A DNA stretch of 15,448 nt from Oscillospiraceae bacterium (GTDB taxonomy: Bacteria > Bacillota > Clostridia > Oscillospirales > Ruminococcaceae), in contig JAEDJF010000030.1 in assembly GCA_016296485.1 (NCBI GenBank), positions 1 to 15,448 on the forward strand, given 5' to 3'. Positions 4,839 to 12,431 of this stretch are shown in pieces. The first letter of the stretch is position 1. Every line of letters begins with the position of its first letter. The notes under the pieces were generated by a model. It made no database searches and was not told the origin of the DNA. It was given only the letters and a program-made list of their open reading frames with translations. The position numbers were made by a program, and so were the translations under genes.

Positions 4839-7667
4839 ATGATCGATAATATAAAATATAAAGTTGCGGATGTTGCCAAGGATTTTAAAGTACCAGTAAA
4901 GGACGTGCTCGACGTCCTCGGCGACAAATTCCCGGCAAAAAAGGCACAGACTGCCCTCAGCGAGGAGGAACTCAACTTCGTTTTCGAGCATTTTACCAGA
5001 GAAAACGAAGTGACGAGCTTCGCTTCCTATTTCGCTATGGCGGGAAAACCCAAAGCCGAGAAGAAAAAAGAGGAGCCGAAGCCCGAAAAAACCGCCGCCC
5101 CGAAGGCGGAGGAGAAACCCGCCCCCAAGGCGGAGGAAAAACCCGAGCCTAAAGCCGAAAAGAAACCCGCCGCTCCGAAAACGGAGGAAAAACCCGCCCC
5201 CAAGGCGGAAGCAAAACCGGAGCACAAACCGGAGCAAAAGAATAACGAGAGAAAGCCCGCCCCGAAAAGCGAGGAGAGACCTCAAAGAGCGGAGCAGAAG
5301 CCTTTCCAGAGAAACGAGGAAAGACCCCAGAGAAATAACCAGGAGAGACCCCAGCAGGGAGGTCGCTCCGGCGACAGACCTCAGCAGGGTCAGCAGGGCA
5401 ACCGCTTCGGCGACAGACCCCAGCAGAACCAGCAGGGCAATCGCTTCGGTGACAGACCTCAGCAGGGTCAGCAGGGCGGACGCTTCGGCGACAGACCCCA
5501 GCAGAACCAGCAGGGCGGTCGCTTCGGCGACAAGCCCCAGTACCAGAAGAACGACCGCTTCGGCGGCGGCTTCGACAAGGGCTTTGATAAGGACAGCGAC
5601 AACAACAGCCGCAGACACGAGCCCAAGAAACCCGTCGAGCGCAAACCGCGCCCGAGCAACCTTCCGCCGGCTGAAAAGCTTGCGGCAGGCGCCGCCCACG
5701 TCGATATGAGCGCCGCCAATATCGAGCTCGACAAATACAACGAGAAATACGAACAGATTGCGCCCGCCGCTTCGATGAATGACAGCTACACCAACAAGCA
5801 GAAGCTCACCCAGCGCAGCAGGCAGCAGGGCAAACCCCAGAAGAGCAAGCGCGAGCAGGAGCAGGAGAAGCTCAAAAAGCTCGAAATGGAGCGCCAGCGC
5901 CGCCAGAAGCTCGAAATCACCCTTCCGGACGAAATCACCGTCGGCGACCTTGCCCTTAAGCTCAAGGTCACCGCTTCCGAAATTATCAAACGCCTTATGC
6001 AGCAGGGCATGATGGTCTCCGTAAACGAGGTCATCGACTACGACACCGCCGCTCTCGTCGCAATGGACATCGGCGCCAAGGTTGAGCACGAGGTCGTTAT
6101 CACCATTGAGGACAGACTTATCGACGACAGCGAGGACGAAGCCGGCAACCTCGTAACAAGAGACCCTGTCGTTTGCGTAATGGGTCACGTTGACCACGGC
6201 AAGACCTCCATCCTCGACGTAATCCGTCAGGCGAACGTCGCCGCGGGCGAAGCCGGCGGCATCACCCAGCACATCGGCGCTTACAGGGTAAAGACCGCCA
6301 GCGGCAACTCCATCACCTTCCTTGATACCCCCGGACACGAAGCCTTCACCGCAATGCGCGCAAGAGGCGCTCTTTGCACCGATATTGCAATTCTCGTTGT
6401 GGCGGCGGACGACGGCATTATGCCCCAGACCGTCGAGGCAATCAACCACGCCAAAGCCGCCGAGGTTTCCATCATCGTCGCAATCAACAAGATTGATAAA
6501 CCCGGCGCCAACGTCGAAAGAGTAATGGAAGGTCTTACCGAGTACGGTCTCGTTCCCGAGGAGTGGGGCGGCGACGTCATCTGTGTCCCCGTCTCCGCAA
6601 AGACCCACGAAAATATTCCCACCCTTCTTGAAATGGTAAGCCTTGTGGCGGAGGTAAGGGAGCTCAAAGCTAACCCCGACCGCCTTGCCAAAGGTACCGT
6701 CATCGAGTCCCGCCTTGATAAAGGCCGCGGCCCCGTCGCCACCGTCCTTGTTCAGAACGGAACCCTTCACGTGGGTGACGTGGTAATCGCCGGAACCTCC
6801 GTAGGTAAGATAAGAGTTATGATTGACGACAAGGGCAACAGAGTTGAGTCCGCAGGACCCTCCGTTCCCGTTGAGATAACCGGTCTTGACACCGTTCCCA
6901 CCGGCGGCGACAAGTTTAACGCCGTCAAGGACGAAAAGCTCGCAAGAGAGCTCGTCGCCCAGCGTGAGTACGAGGCAAAACAGGAGCAGTTCAAGTCCTA
7001 TCAGAAGGTCACCCTCGACAACCTCTTCAGCCAGATTTCCGAGGGCGAAATCAAGGAGCTTCCCATCATCGTCAAAGCGGACGTACAGGGCTCCGTCGAG
7101 GCAGTCAAACAGTCCCTCGAAAAGCTCTCCAACGACGAAATTCACGTCAAGGTCATCCACGGCGCCGTCGGCGCAGTCAACGAGTCCGACGTTATGCTCG
7201 CGCAGGTTTCCAACGCCATTATCGTCGGCTTCAACGTCCGTCCCGACCCCACCGCCAGAGATAACGCCGCCCGGGAGGGCGTCGATATCCGCCTTTACCG
7301 CATAATCTACGACGCCATCGAGGAAATCAAGTCCGCTATGAACGGTATGCTTGCGCCGAAATACCGCGACGTTGACCTCGGACGCGCCGAGGTACGCCTT
7401 GTTTATAAGATCAGCAACGTCGGAACCGTTGCGGGCTGCTACGTTCTTGAGGGCAAAATCACGAGAAACGCCAACATCCGCGTCGTTCGTGACGGTATCA
7501 TCATTGCCGACGACAAGCTCGACAGCCTTAAGCGCTTCAAGGACGACGTCAAAGAGGTCGCCCAGGGCTATGAGTGCGGTATGGCTCTCACCAAATTCAA
7601 CGACATCAAAGAGGGCGATATTTTCGAGGCGTATATCGTCGAAGAATACCGCGAGAAGCTCGATTGA
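4839..7667 (+). CDS. infB: Translation initiation factor IF-2
   Basis: IF-2 is the GTPase that brings initiator tRNA to the 30S subunit and promotes 50S joining. The 942-residue protein opens with an IF2_N helix bundle (about 3-35). A long disordered linker follows: Lys/Glu/Pro/Ala-rich from about 68 to 135 with [13 protein letters not shown] repeats, then Gln/Arg/Gly-rich 13-residue repeats at 178-229. A second IF2_N-like segment spans about 365-425. The G domain has G1 GHVDHGKTS (about 448-456), G2 GITQHIGAY (474), G3 DTPGHEAF (495), G4 NKID (549) and G5 SAK (586). The beta-barrel and C-terminal fMet-tRNA domains follow. GGGAGGA upstream supports ATG 4839. An uninterrupted antisense frame of about 1,231 codons covers this gene and looks like a codon-usage artefact. 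Confidence 0.98.
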   Translation: MIDNIKYKVADVAKDFKVPVKDVLDVLGDKFPAKKAQTALSEEELNFVFEHFTRENEVTSFASYFAMAGKPKAEKKKEEPKPEKTAAPKAEEKPAPKAEEKPEPKAEKKPAAPKTEEKPAPKAEAKPEHKPEQKNNERKPAPKSEERPQRAEQKPFQRNEERPQRNNQERPQQGGRSGDRPQQGQQGNRFGDRPQQNQQGNRFGDRPQQGQQGGRFGDRPQQNQQGGRFGDKPQYQKNDRFGGGFDKGFDKDSDNNSRRHEPKKPVERKPRPSNLPPAEKLAAGAAHVDMSAANIELDKYNEKYEQIAPAASMNDSYTNKQKLTQRSRQQGKPQKSKREQEQEKLKKLEMERQRRQKLEITLPDEITVGDLALKLKVTASEIIKRLMQQGMMVSVNEVIDYDTAALVAMDIGAKVEHEVVITIEDRLIDDSEDEAGNLVTRDPVVCVMGHVDHGKTSILDVIRQANVAAGEAGGITQHIGAYRVKTASGNSITFLDTPGHEAFTAMRARGALCTDIAILVVAADDGIMPQTVEAINHAKAAEVSIIVAINKIDKPGANVERVMEGLTEYGLVPEEWGGDVICVPVSAKTHENIPTLLEMVSLVAEVRELKANPDRLAKGTVIESRLDKGRGPVATVLVQNGTLHVGDVVIAGTSVGKIRVMIDDKGNRVESAGPSVPVEITGLDTVPTGGDKFNAVKDEKLARELVAQREYEAKQEQFKSYQKVTLDNLFSQISEGEIKELPIIVKADVQGSVEAVKQSLEKLSNDEIHVKVIHGAVGAVNESDVMLAQVSNAIIVGFNVRPDPTARDNAAREGVDIRLYRIIYDAIEEIKSAMNGMLAPKYRDVDLGRAEVRLVYKISNVGTVAGCYVLEGKITRNANIRVVRDGIIIADDKLDSLKRFKDDVKEVAQGYECGMALTKFNDIKEGDIFEAYIVEEYREKLD
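5370..5561 (+). repeat. 39-bp in-frame tandem repeats in the IF-2 linker
   Basis: Four consecutive 39-bp units (starting 5370, 5409, 5448 and 5487) encode GDRPQQ(G/N)QQG(N/G)RF, followed by a degenerate unit ([12 protein letters not shown], 5526-5561). Units alternate GQQ/NQQ, while the last variable residue changes from N in the first two to G in the next two. This suggests duplication of a 78-bp pair. The repeats lie in the disordered linker, so copy number should tolerate change. Confidence 0.9.
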
Positions 7668-7682
7668 GTTTAGGGAGGCAAA

Positions 7683-8045
7683 ATGGCAGGATTTAAACTT
7701 GGAAGAACCAGCGAGGATATCCGAAGAGAGCTTATGGATATCCTCCGCAATATGAAAGACCCGCGCATTTCCGGCGGAATGCTCAGCATTGTGAGAATCG
7801 AGCTTACTAACGACATCTCTCACTGCAAGGTTTACGTCAGCTCCCTCGAGGGAATGGAAAAGGCGAAGGAGGCCGTTAAAGTTCTCGGAAAAGCCTCCGG
7901 CTTTATCCGCCACGAGCTTACGACCCGCCTTGAAATAAGAAAAGTTCCGGAGCTCCACTTCATTCCGGACGACTCCATCGAGTACAGCGCGGAGATTCAG
8001 AAGATACTTCTCGACATCGAGAAAAAGGATAAAACCGAAGAATAA
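7683..8045 (+). CDS. rbfA: Ribosome-binding factor A
   Basis: RbfA binds the 30S subunit near the 5' end of 16S rRNA (helix 1 region) and is needed for late small-subunit maturation. This 120-residue protein has the KH-like RbfA layout: GRTSEDIRRELMDILRNMKDPRI at the N-terminus, then RIELTNDISHCKVYVS, AKEAVKVLGKASGFIRHELTTRLEIRKVPELHFIPDDSIEY and a basic/acidic tail. ATG 7683 has GGGAGG 5 nt upstream and lies 15 bp after the infB stop, so translation is probably coupled to infB. Length and neighbours are standard. Confidence 0.96.
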   Translation: MAGFKLGRTSEDIRRELMDILRNMKDPRISGGMLSIVRIELTNDISHCKVYVSSLEGMEKAKEAVKVLGKASGFIRHELTTRLEIRKVPELHFIPDDSIEYSAEIQKILLDIEKKDKTEE

Positions 8046-8048
8046 TTG

Positions 8049-8071
8049 AAGGGTGGGAATTTCCCGCCCTT
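8049..8071 (+). other. Intra-operon hairpin between rbfA and nrnA
   Basis: AAGGGTGGG (8049-8057) pairs with CCCGCCCTT (8063-8071), with one T-G wobble and loop AATTT. Only three T follow, so strong termination is unlikely. It could protect the upstream mRNA end or partly attenuate the downstream genes. Its form (wobble after GGG-type arms) resembles the rimP leader hairpin. Confidence 0.5.
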
Positions 8072-8101
8072 TATGGAAAAACGAAGGAGGAGGGAACATC
8101 T

Positions 8102-9067
8102 ATGGAAATAACGGTAGCCGAGTGCTGTGAAAGGCTTCGCGAGATGGACGATATAGTGATACTTTGCCACAGAAATCCCGACGGGGACACTCTCGGCTCG
8201 GGCTTCGCTCTCCACTATATCCTCAAACAGCTCGGGAAAAGGAGCCGCGTCGAGTGCCACGACGGCTTCCCGAAGCAGTATTCATATATGTTCCGGGACT
8301 ACGCGCCGGAGGAATTTGAGCCGAAGGCAGTCGTCGCCGTCGATATTGCGGACGAACAGCTTTTCGGCGATGGACTCGAAAAATACTGCGGCAGGGTTGA
8401 CCTTTGTATCGACCACCACGGCTCCAACAAGCACTACGCCAAGGACTGGATAGTGCGGGAGACCGCCGCCGCCACTGCGGAGGTAATGGAGGACATCTGC
8501 TACGGTTTTGAGGAGGTAACGCTCACCAAGGAGATAGCGGACTGTATCTATACCGGAGTTTCAACGGATACCGGGTGCTTCCGCTATTCCAACACCACCG
8601 GGCACAGCCACGCCGTCGCCGGAAGAATGTTCAAGGCGGGGTGCGACTTCGCGATGATTAACCGGGTGATGTTCGAGCTCAAATCCCTCTCCCGGATAGC
8701 CATAGAAAAAGAGGTGCTCAACACCGTTGAGTACCATTTCAACAAAAGATGTGCCCTCGTCTATATCACGAGCGATATGATGGAAAGAACCGGGGCTCTT
8801 GATTCGGAGCTTGAGGGCGTCGCCGCAATGCCCCGGGAAATCGAGGGCGTCGAGGTCGGAATTACCCTTCGCCAAAGGGACAACGGATTTAAAATTTCCC
8901 TCCGTACCGGCGACGAGGTGGACGCCAGCGTCCTTTGCGGACGCCTCGGCGGCGGCGGGCACCGCTGCGCCGCCGGCTGTTTCGTGCCCGGGGACCTTGA
9001 AACGGCGAAAGCCGCGATTCTTGAAGCGGTGAAAGAAGCTTTTAACGACGGGGAGGACGACCAATGA
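8102..9067 (+). CDS. nrnA: DHH/DHHA1 phosphoesterase, NrnA-type nanoRNase/pAp phosphatase
   Basis: NrnA degrades 2-5 nt RNA fragments and, in characterised members, converts 3'-phosphoadenosine 5'-phosphate to AMP, using two metal ions. The 321-residue protein shows HRNPDGDTLGS (23-33), AVVAVDIAD (about 79-87), the DHHGSN signature (D104-H105-H106) and the C-terminal DHHA1 motif RLGGGGHRCAAG (about 280-291). ATG 8102 follows GGAGGAGGG. A hairpin separates it from rbfA. Its TGA overlaps the truB ATG in an ATGA arrangement, so the two are translationally coupled. The rbfA-nrnA-truB order is common in Firmicutes. Assignment to NrnA rather than another DHH protein rests on length, motifs and position. 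Confidence 0.92.
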   Translation: MEITVAECCERLREMDDIVILCHRNPDGDTLGSGFALHYILKQLGKRSRVECHDGFPKQYSYMFRDYAPEEFEPKAVVAVDIADEQLFGDGLEKYCGRVDLCIDHHGSNKHYAKDWIVRETAAATAEVMEDICYGFEEVTLTKEIADCIYTGVSTDTGCFRYSNTTGHSHAVAGRMFKAGCDFAMINRVMFELKSLSRIAIEKEVLNTVEYHFNKRCALVYITSDMMERTGALDSELEGVAAMPREIEGVEVGITLRQRDNGFKISLRTGDEVDASVLCGRLGGGGHRCAAGCFVPGDLETAKAAILEAVKEAFNDGEDDQ

Positions 9068-9957
9068 CCGGGGTGCTCCCGATTGATAAGCCCGCGGGCT
9101 TCACCTCCTTTGACGTAATTGCGAAGCTCCGGGGCGCGACCCATACGAAAAAAATAGGACATTCGGGAACCCTTGACCCGATGGCGACGGGGGTTTTGCC
9201 CCTTTTCTTCGGCGGAGCGACGAAAGTTTGCTCCGTTTTGCAAAACGAGGACAAGCGCTACGTCGCAGGGATCAAATTCGGAATAACCACCGACACCGAG
9301 GACACCACGGGAAAAATCCTTTCGGAAACTCCCTCCTGCGTCACCGAGGAGGAATTCAGAAAGGTTGCCGCCTCCTTCGTCGGCGACATTTTCCAGACCC
9401 CGCCTATGTATTCCGCAGTAAAGGTGGGCGGACGCCCCCTTTACGACCTTGCCCGGAGAGGGCAGGAGGTGGAGCGTGCTCAACGGGAGATAAAGGTCTA
9501 TTCCGTGTCCGTGCTCAAATTTGACGCCGGTGCTCAAACCGCAAAAATCGAGGTTTTCTGCGGAAAAGGCACCTATATCCGCACCCTTATTGCCGATATG
9601 GGCGCCGCTCTCGGCTGCGGCGCCGCAATGTCGAGCCTTCGGCGGACCGAAGCCGGCGGCTTCAAAATAGAGGAATGTCTAACCCTCGAGGAAGCCTGCG
9701 CCCTTGCCGCCGAGGGGCGGCTCGAAGAAAAGCTGCTTTCGGCGGAAAGGCTTTTCGACGGGCTTCCAAGGCTAGACCTTTGCGAATACGACGCGCGCCT
9801 TTATAAAAACGGCGTTCCGCTGGAGCTTAAAAAGCGCGGCTGGGGCGGCGTTAGCGGCGACATAGCCGTCTACGGCGGCGGAAAACTCCTCGGAATCTCC
9901 TGTATGGACGAGGAAGCGGGGGAGCTTCGGCTGCGGAAGATGCTGAACCTCGAATAA
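9064..9957 (+). CDS. truB: tRNA pseudouridine(55) synthase TruB
   Basis: TruB converts U55 of the T-arm of nearly all elongator tRNAs to pseudouridine. The 297-residue protein begins MTGVLPIDKPAGFTSFDVI and carries the catalytic motif GTLDPMATGVLP with D38, then KRYVAGIKFGITTDTEDTTG, the thumb-loop region QTPPMYSAVKVGGRPLYDLAR and FCGKGTYIRTLIADMG. A short C-terminal extension follows, PUA-like in position. The start overlaps nrnA by 4 nt with GGGAGGACGACC as ribosome binding site. Three GTGCTCA 7-mers fall in 61 bp (9476, 9511 and 9530). In many Firmicutes truB is followed by ribF and rpsO; here a GNAT gene takes that place. Confidence 0.97.
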   Translation: MTGVLPIDKPAGFTSFDVIAKLRGATHTKKIGHSGTLDPMATGVLPLFFGGATKVCSVLQNEDKRYVAGIKFGITTDTEDTTGKILSETPSCVTEEEFRKVAASFVGDIFQTPPMYSAVKVGGRPLYDLARRGQEVERAQREIKVYSVSVLKFDAGAQTAKIEVFCGKGTYIRTLIADMGAALGCGAAMSSLRRTEAGGFKIEECLTLEEACALAAEGRLEEKLLSAERLFDGLPRLDLCEYDARLYKNGVPLELKKRGWGGVSGDIAVYGGGKLLGISCMDEEAGELRLRKMLNLE

Positions 9958-9971
9958 AAAGGAGCGTCGCA

Positions 9972-10508
9972 ATGGAAAAACTCGAACTTTACGTTCCGAA
10001 ACTCGAGGAACTCTGGTTTAACCAGCAAATGCTGTCCGACCCAAAAACAATGTCCTATAACGCTAACTGGGACGTTTCGTACTCCGGCTACCATAGGGAA
10101 ACGGGCTGTATTGACTTCCCGAAATCCGAATGGGCGGAGTGGTACGACTGCTGGATAGGGCAGGAGCCAAAGAGATTTTACGCCTATATCAAGCGAAGCT
10201 CCGACGGAGCCTGGATAGGCGACGTTAACTTCCACTACACCCAGGAAAAGGATTGGTGGGACATGGGGATAGTTATGTACGCGCCCTACCGGGGAATGGG
10301 TTACGCCGTCCCGGCGCTTAGGCTGATGCTGGACCATGCCTTCCGGGACTGCGGCGTTACAAGGATACATAATAACTTTGAAATTGCGAGAAACGAGGTT
10401 TCCGCCTGGAAAACGCATATTTCCGCAGGCTTTAAGGAAACGGGAATCGTTTCCGGCTTCAAAGATATGATGATAACAAAAGAGGATTATTTTAAGCTTT
10501 ACGGCTAA
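9972..10508 (+). CDS. GNAT N-acetyltransferase, RimJ/RimL-like
   Basis: A 178-residue GCN5-related acetyltransferase. The acetyl-CoA pyrophosphate-binding loop is YRGMGYA (R107-G-M-G-Y-A), inside MGIVMYAPYRGMGYAVPALRLMLDHAF. Later strands include GVTRIHNNFEIARNEVSAW and AGFKETG, as in RimJ/RimL-like proteins that acetylate protein N-termini or small amines. The N-terminal half is rich in Trp and Tyr (WDVSYSGYHRETG, SEWAEWYDCW) and would form the acceptor site. It follows truB by 14 bp with AAGGAG upstream and is the last gene before a strong terminator, so it belongs to the translation operon. A ribosomal or translation-factor substrate is tempting but is inference only. Confidence 0.82.
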   Translation: MEKLELYVPKLEELWFNQQMLSDPKTMSYNANWDVSYSGYHRETGCIDFPKSEWAEWYDCWIGQEPKRFYAYIKRSSDGAWIGDVNFHYTQEKDWWDMGIVMYAPYRGMGYAVPALRLMLDHAFRDCGVTRIHNNFEIARNEVSAWKTHISAGFKETGIVSGFKDMMITKEDYFKLYG

Positions 10509-10511
10509 AAT

Positions 10512-10543
10512 AAAAAGCAGCGGATCTTGCCGCTGCTTTTTTT
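10512..10543. terminator. Bidirectional intrinsic terminator between convergent transcripts
   Basis: AAAAAGCAGCGG (10512-10523) pairs with CCGCTGCTTTTT (10530-10541) around loop ATCTTG, followed by a T run to 10543. The minus strand also ends in a T-rich tract. It lies 3 bp after the acetyltransferase stop and 3 bp before the end of hflX, serving both convergent transcripts. Confidence 0.88.
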
Positions 10544-10546
10544 GTA

Positions 10547-11785
10547 CTAAATTTGATAAGGCTCCGCCTTTTTAATGAGTTTCACGTCCACCAGAGCGTC
10601 GGTCTTTACGCCCTCGGGCGTAAATTCCTCGCTGAAGATACGCCCGCTTTCCCGGATTGCGCCTAAAAGCGCGCCGTCGGAATAGGGTATCATAAGGGTC
10701 ATCCTCACCTGGCTCGGCGGGAGCATTTTCGAGATTTTTTCGAGCATTTCGTCAATTCCCTCGCCGGTGGCGGCGGAAATGAGCACGCAGTCGTCGGTGC
10801 AGATGGGGCGCTCCCCGGGGATAAGGTCCACCTTGTTGAGCACGTTCAGCATCGGGATTTTGTCCGCGCCGAGGCTTTCGAGAAGCTCCCTCGTGACCTC
10901 GGTTTGGGAGTCGGCTTCGCCGCTCGAAACGTCGCAGACGTTGAGAAGAATGTCCGCCTGCACCGTCTCCTCAAGGGTGGACTTAAAAGCCTCCACGAGG
11001 TGGTGGGGGAGCCGGCGGACGAAGCCGACGGTGTCAACAAGCATAATGCTGCGCCCGTCCGGAAGCTCAAGGCTTCGGGCGGTGGGGTCAAGGGTTGCGA
11101 AAAGTTTGTCCTCGGAGAGTACTCCCGCGTTCGTAAGGCGGTTGAGAAGGGTGGACTTGCCGGCGTTGGTGTAGCCGACGATGGCGGCGGTAATAATGCC
11201 CTCTTTTTTGCGGCGGGAGCGGATAAGCTCCCGGTTCGCCGCAAGCTCGTCGAGTTTGCGCTCAAGGGTCTCTATCCTGCGCCTTATGTGGCGGCGGTCG
11301 CTTTCAAGCTTCGACTCGCCGGGACCGCGTGTGCCGATTCCGCCGCCGAGACGGGAAAGGTTTTTGCCCATTCCCTCGAGCCGCGGCAGGCGGTATTTGT
11401 ACTGGGCAAGCTCCACTTGGAGCCGTCCGGCGCGGCTCTGCGCCCGGGCGGCAAAGATGTCGAGTATCAGCATCGTGCGGTCAATAACGCCGAGCCCGGT
11501 AATTTCCTCAAGGTTTCGGATGTTGGCGGCGGTGAGCTCGTGGTCAAAGATGAGAATATCCACGTCCTCCGCCTCGGCGAGCTCTTTTATCTCTTCGAGC
11601 TTGCCGCGACCCACGAGGGTCGCCCGGTCGTAGTCCCGGCGCTCCTGTATAACCTTTGCGACGACCTCGGCTCCGGCGGATTTTGCGAGCTCGCCGAGTT
11701 CGTCGATGGAGACCTCCGCGTCCCATTCGCCGCAGTCCGCGGCCACAAGGATAGCCCTCTGGGCTCTTTCTTCGTTTTCTATCAT
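10547..11785 (-). CDS. hflX: GTPase HflX
   Basis: HflX is a ribosome-associated GTPase that splits stalled 70S ribosomes, notably under heat or antibiotic stress. The 412-residue protein has the N-terminal HflX domain (TLVGRGKLEEIKEL, FDHELTAANIRNLE, VIDRTMLILDIFAARAQSRAG) and the linker GGGIGTRGPGESKLE. The G domain has G1 GYTNAGKS (204-211), G3 DTVGFVRRLPHHLVEAFKSTLEE (from about 250), G4 NKVDL (about 316) and G5 SAATGEGI. ATG 11785 has GGGAGA upstream. It lies 51 bp downstream of the nitroreductase with a terminator-like hairpin in between; I found no convincing separate promoter. Two GTGCTCA-family 7-mers lie at 10780 and 10837. Confidence 0.96.
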   Translation of the reverse strand: MIENEERAQRAILVAADCGEWDAEVSIDELGELAKSAGAEVVAKVIQERRDYDRATLVGRGKLEEIKELAEAEDVDILIFDHELTAANIRNLEEITGLGVIDRTMLILDIFAARAQSRAGRLQVELAQYKYRLPRLEGMGKNLSRLGGGIGTRGPGESKLESDRRHIRRRIETLERKLDELAANRELIRSRRKKEGIITAAIVGYTNAGKSTLLNRLTNAGVLSEDKLFATLDPTARSLELPDGRSIMLVDTVGFVRRLPHHLVEAFKSTLEETVQADILLNVCDVSSGEADSQTEVTRELLESLGADKIPMLNVLNKVDLIPGERPICTDDCVLISAATGEGIDEMLEKISKMLPPSQVRMTLMIPYSDGALLGAIRESGRIFSEEFTPEGVKTDALVDVKLIKKAEPYQI

Positions 11786-11799
11786 ATATTTCTCCCGTT

Positions 11800-11829
11800 A
11801 AAAATTTTCCCGCAGGGGGTTCCTGCGGG
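11800..11829 (-). terminator. Terminator-like hairpin between nitroreductase and hflX
   Basis: On the minus strand CCCGCAGG (11829-11822) pairs with CCTGCGGG (11816-11809) with a 5-nt loop. It is followed by AAAA and then five T (11804-11800). The A tract before the T run weakens it, so partial read-through into hflX is likely. Confidence 0.5.
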
Positions 11830-11836
11830 CGATTGG

Positions 11837-12370
11837 TTATCTTAAATAAGTGATGCTCTCCTCAAGAGCCCTGCGCTTTTTGGGGCGGACCTCCTCGCTC
11901 TCCGGGTAGCCCATGGCGATTACGAGGGCGATTTTCTTGGGGCTCGGGATTCTGAAGCTTGATTTGAGCTTTTCCTCGTTGAAGCAGCCGAGAATACAGG
12001 TGCCGAGCCCGAGCTCCGTCGCTTCAAGGCAGAAGTTTTCAAGGGCAAGACCGATGTCGTACTGGCGGAAATCCCGGCGGCTCGCTTCGGGAAGGGTAGC
12101 GGGCATATTGGCGTGCTCCTGCGTAACGAGGACGAAAGCGGCGGCGCCGTTTACCCATTTGTTGACGCTGTCGCCCTTGCAGTATTCCGCGGCGGTGGCG
12201 ACGGTTTCGGGCGTGTTCGCGACGTAAAAGTGATAGGGCTGAGTATTGCAGGCGGAGGGCGCAAGGGACGCCGCGTTTACGCAGGCGACAATCTTTTCGT
12301 CCTCAACTCTTTTTTCAAGGAACTTGCGGCAGCTTTGGCGCCGGTTCATAATTTTGATAAGTTCAGTCAT
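11837..12370 (-). CDS. Small FMN-dependent nitroreductase-family protein
   Basis: A 177-residue member of the nitroreductase family (PF00881), which uses FMN and NAD(P)H to reduce nitroaromatics, quinones or flavins. Visible landmarks are NRRQSCRKF near the N-terminus (FMN phosphate contact), LAPSACNTQPYHFYV (FMN-binding loop) and YDIGLALENFCLEATELGLGTCILGCFNEEKL (dimer helix and glycine motif), then IALVIAMGYPESEE. It is short but complete for the small single-domain group. The ATG at 12370 has AAAGGA about 9 nt upstream. It is transcribed with or just after the lipoprotein gene (57 bp apart), and a candidate promoter lies in that gap. The substrate cannot be assigned. Confidence 0.9.
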   Translation of the reverse strand: MTELIKIMNRRQSCRKFLEKRVEDEKIVACVNAASLAPSACNTQPYHFYVANTPETVATAAEYCKGDSVNKWVNGAAAFVLVTQEHANMPATLPEASRRDFRQYDIGLALENFCLEATELGLGTCILGCFNEEKLKSSFRIPSPKKIALVIAMGYPESEEVRPKKRRALEESITYLR

Positions 12371-12403
12371 GGTGAATCATTCCTTTCATTTATCACTCAT
12401 TAT

Positions 12404-12431
12404 ATTTTACCACAACTCGGATAAAATTCAA
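12404..12431 (-). promoter_or_regulatory. Candidate promoter for the nitroreductase gene
   Basis: Minus strand: TTGAAT (12431-12426), 16-nt spacer, TAAAAT (12409-12404). A perfect TATAAT also lies at 12404-12399 but without a good -35. The -35 overlaps the stop codon of the upstream lipoprotein gene, and no terminator separates the two genes, so both read-through and separate initiation are possible. Confidence 0.35.

Noticed and set aside
5046..5561. IF-2 low-complexity segment considered as a possible CRISPR-like or satellite array
   Set aside because: The repeats are in frame, adjacent without spacers, and encode a typical disordered IF-2 linker.
4404..8099. Antisense reading frame of about 1,231 codons on the minus strand opposite ylxR to rbfA
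   Set aside because: It lies opposite well-established genes, its low-complexity Leu/Val/Asp/Gly-rich translation mirrors the sense codons, and no ribosome binding site or family motif supports it. Avoidance of a few codons in the sense genes explains the lack of stops.
10904..11845. Plus-strand 313-codon frame
   Set aside because: It is opposite hflX, whose GTPase motifs are complete on the minus strand.
12371..12397. Eight-codon ORF starting at an ATG upstream of the nitroreductase gene
   Set aside because: It has no Shine-Dalgarno of its own and its stop falls inside the nitroreductase start region by chance.
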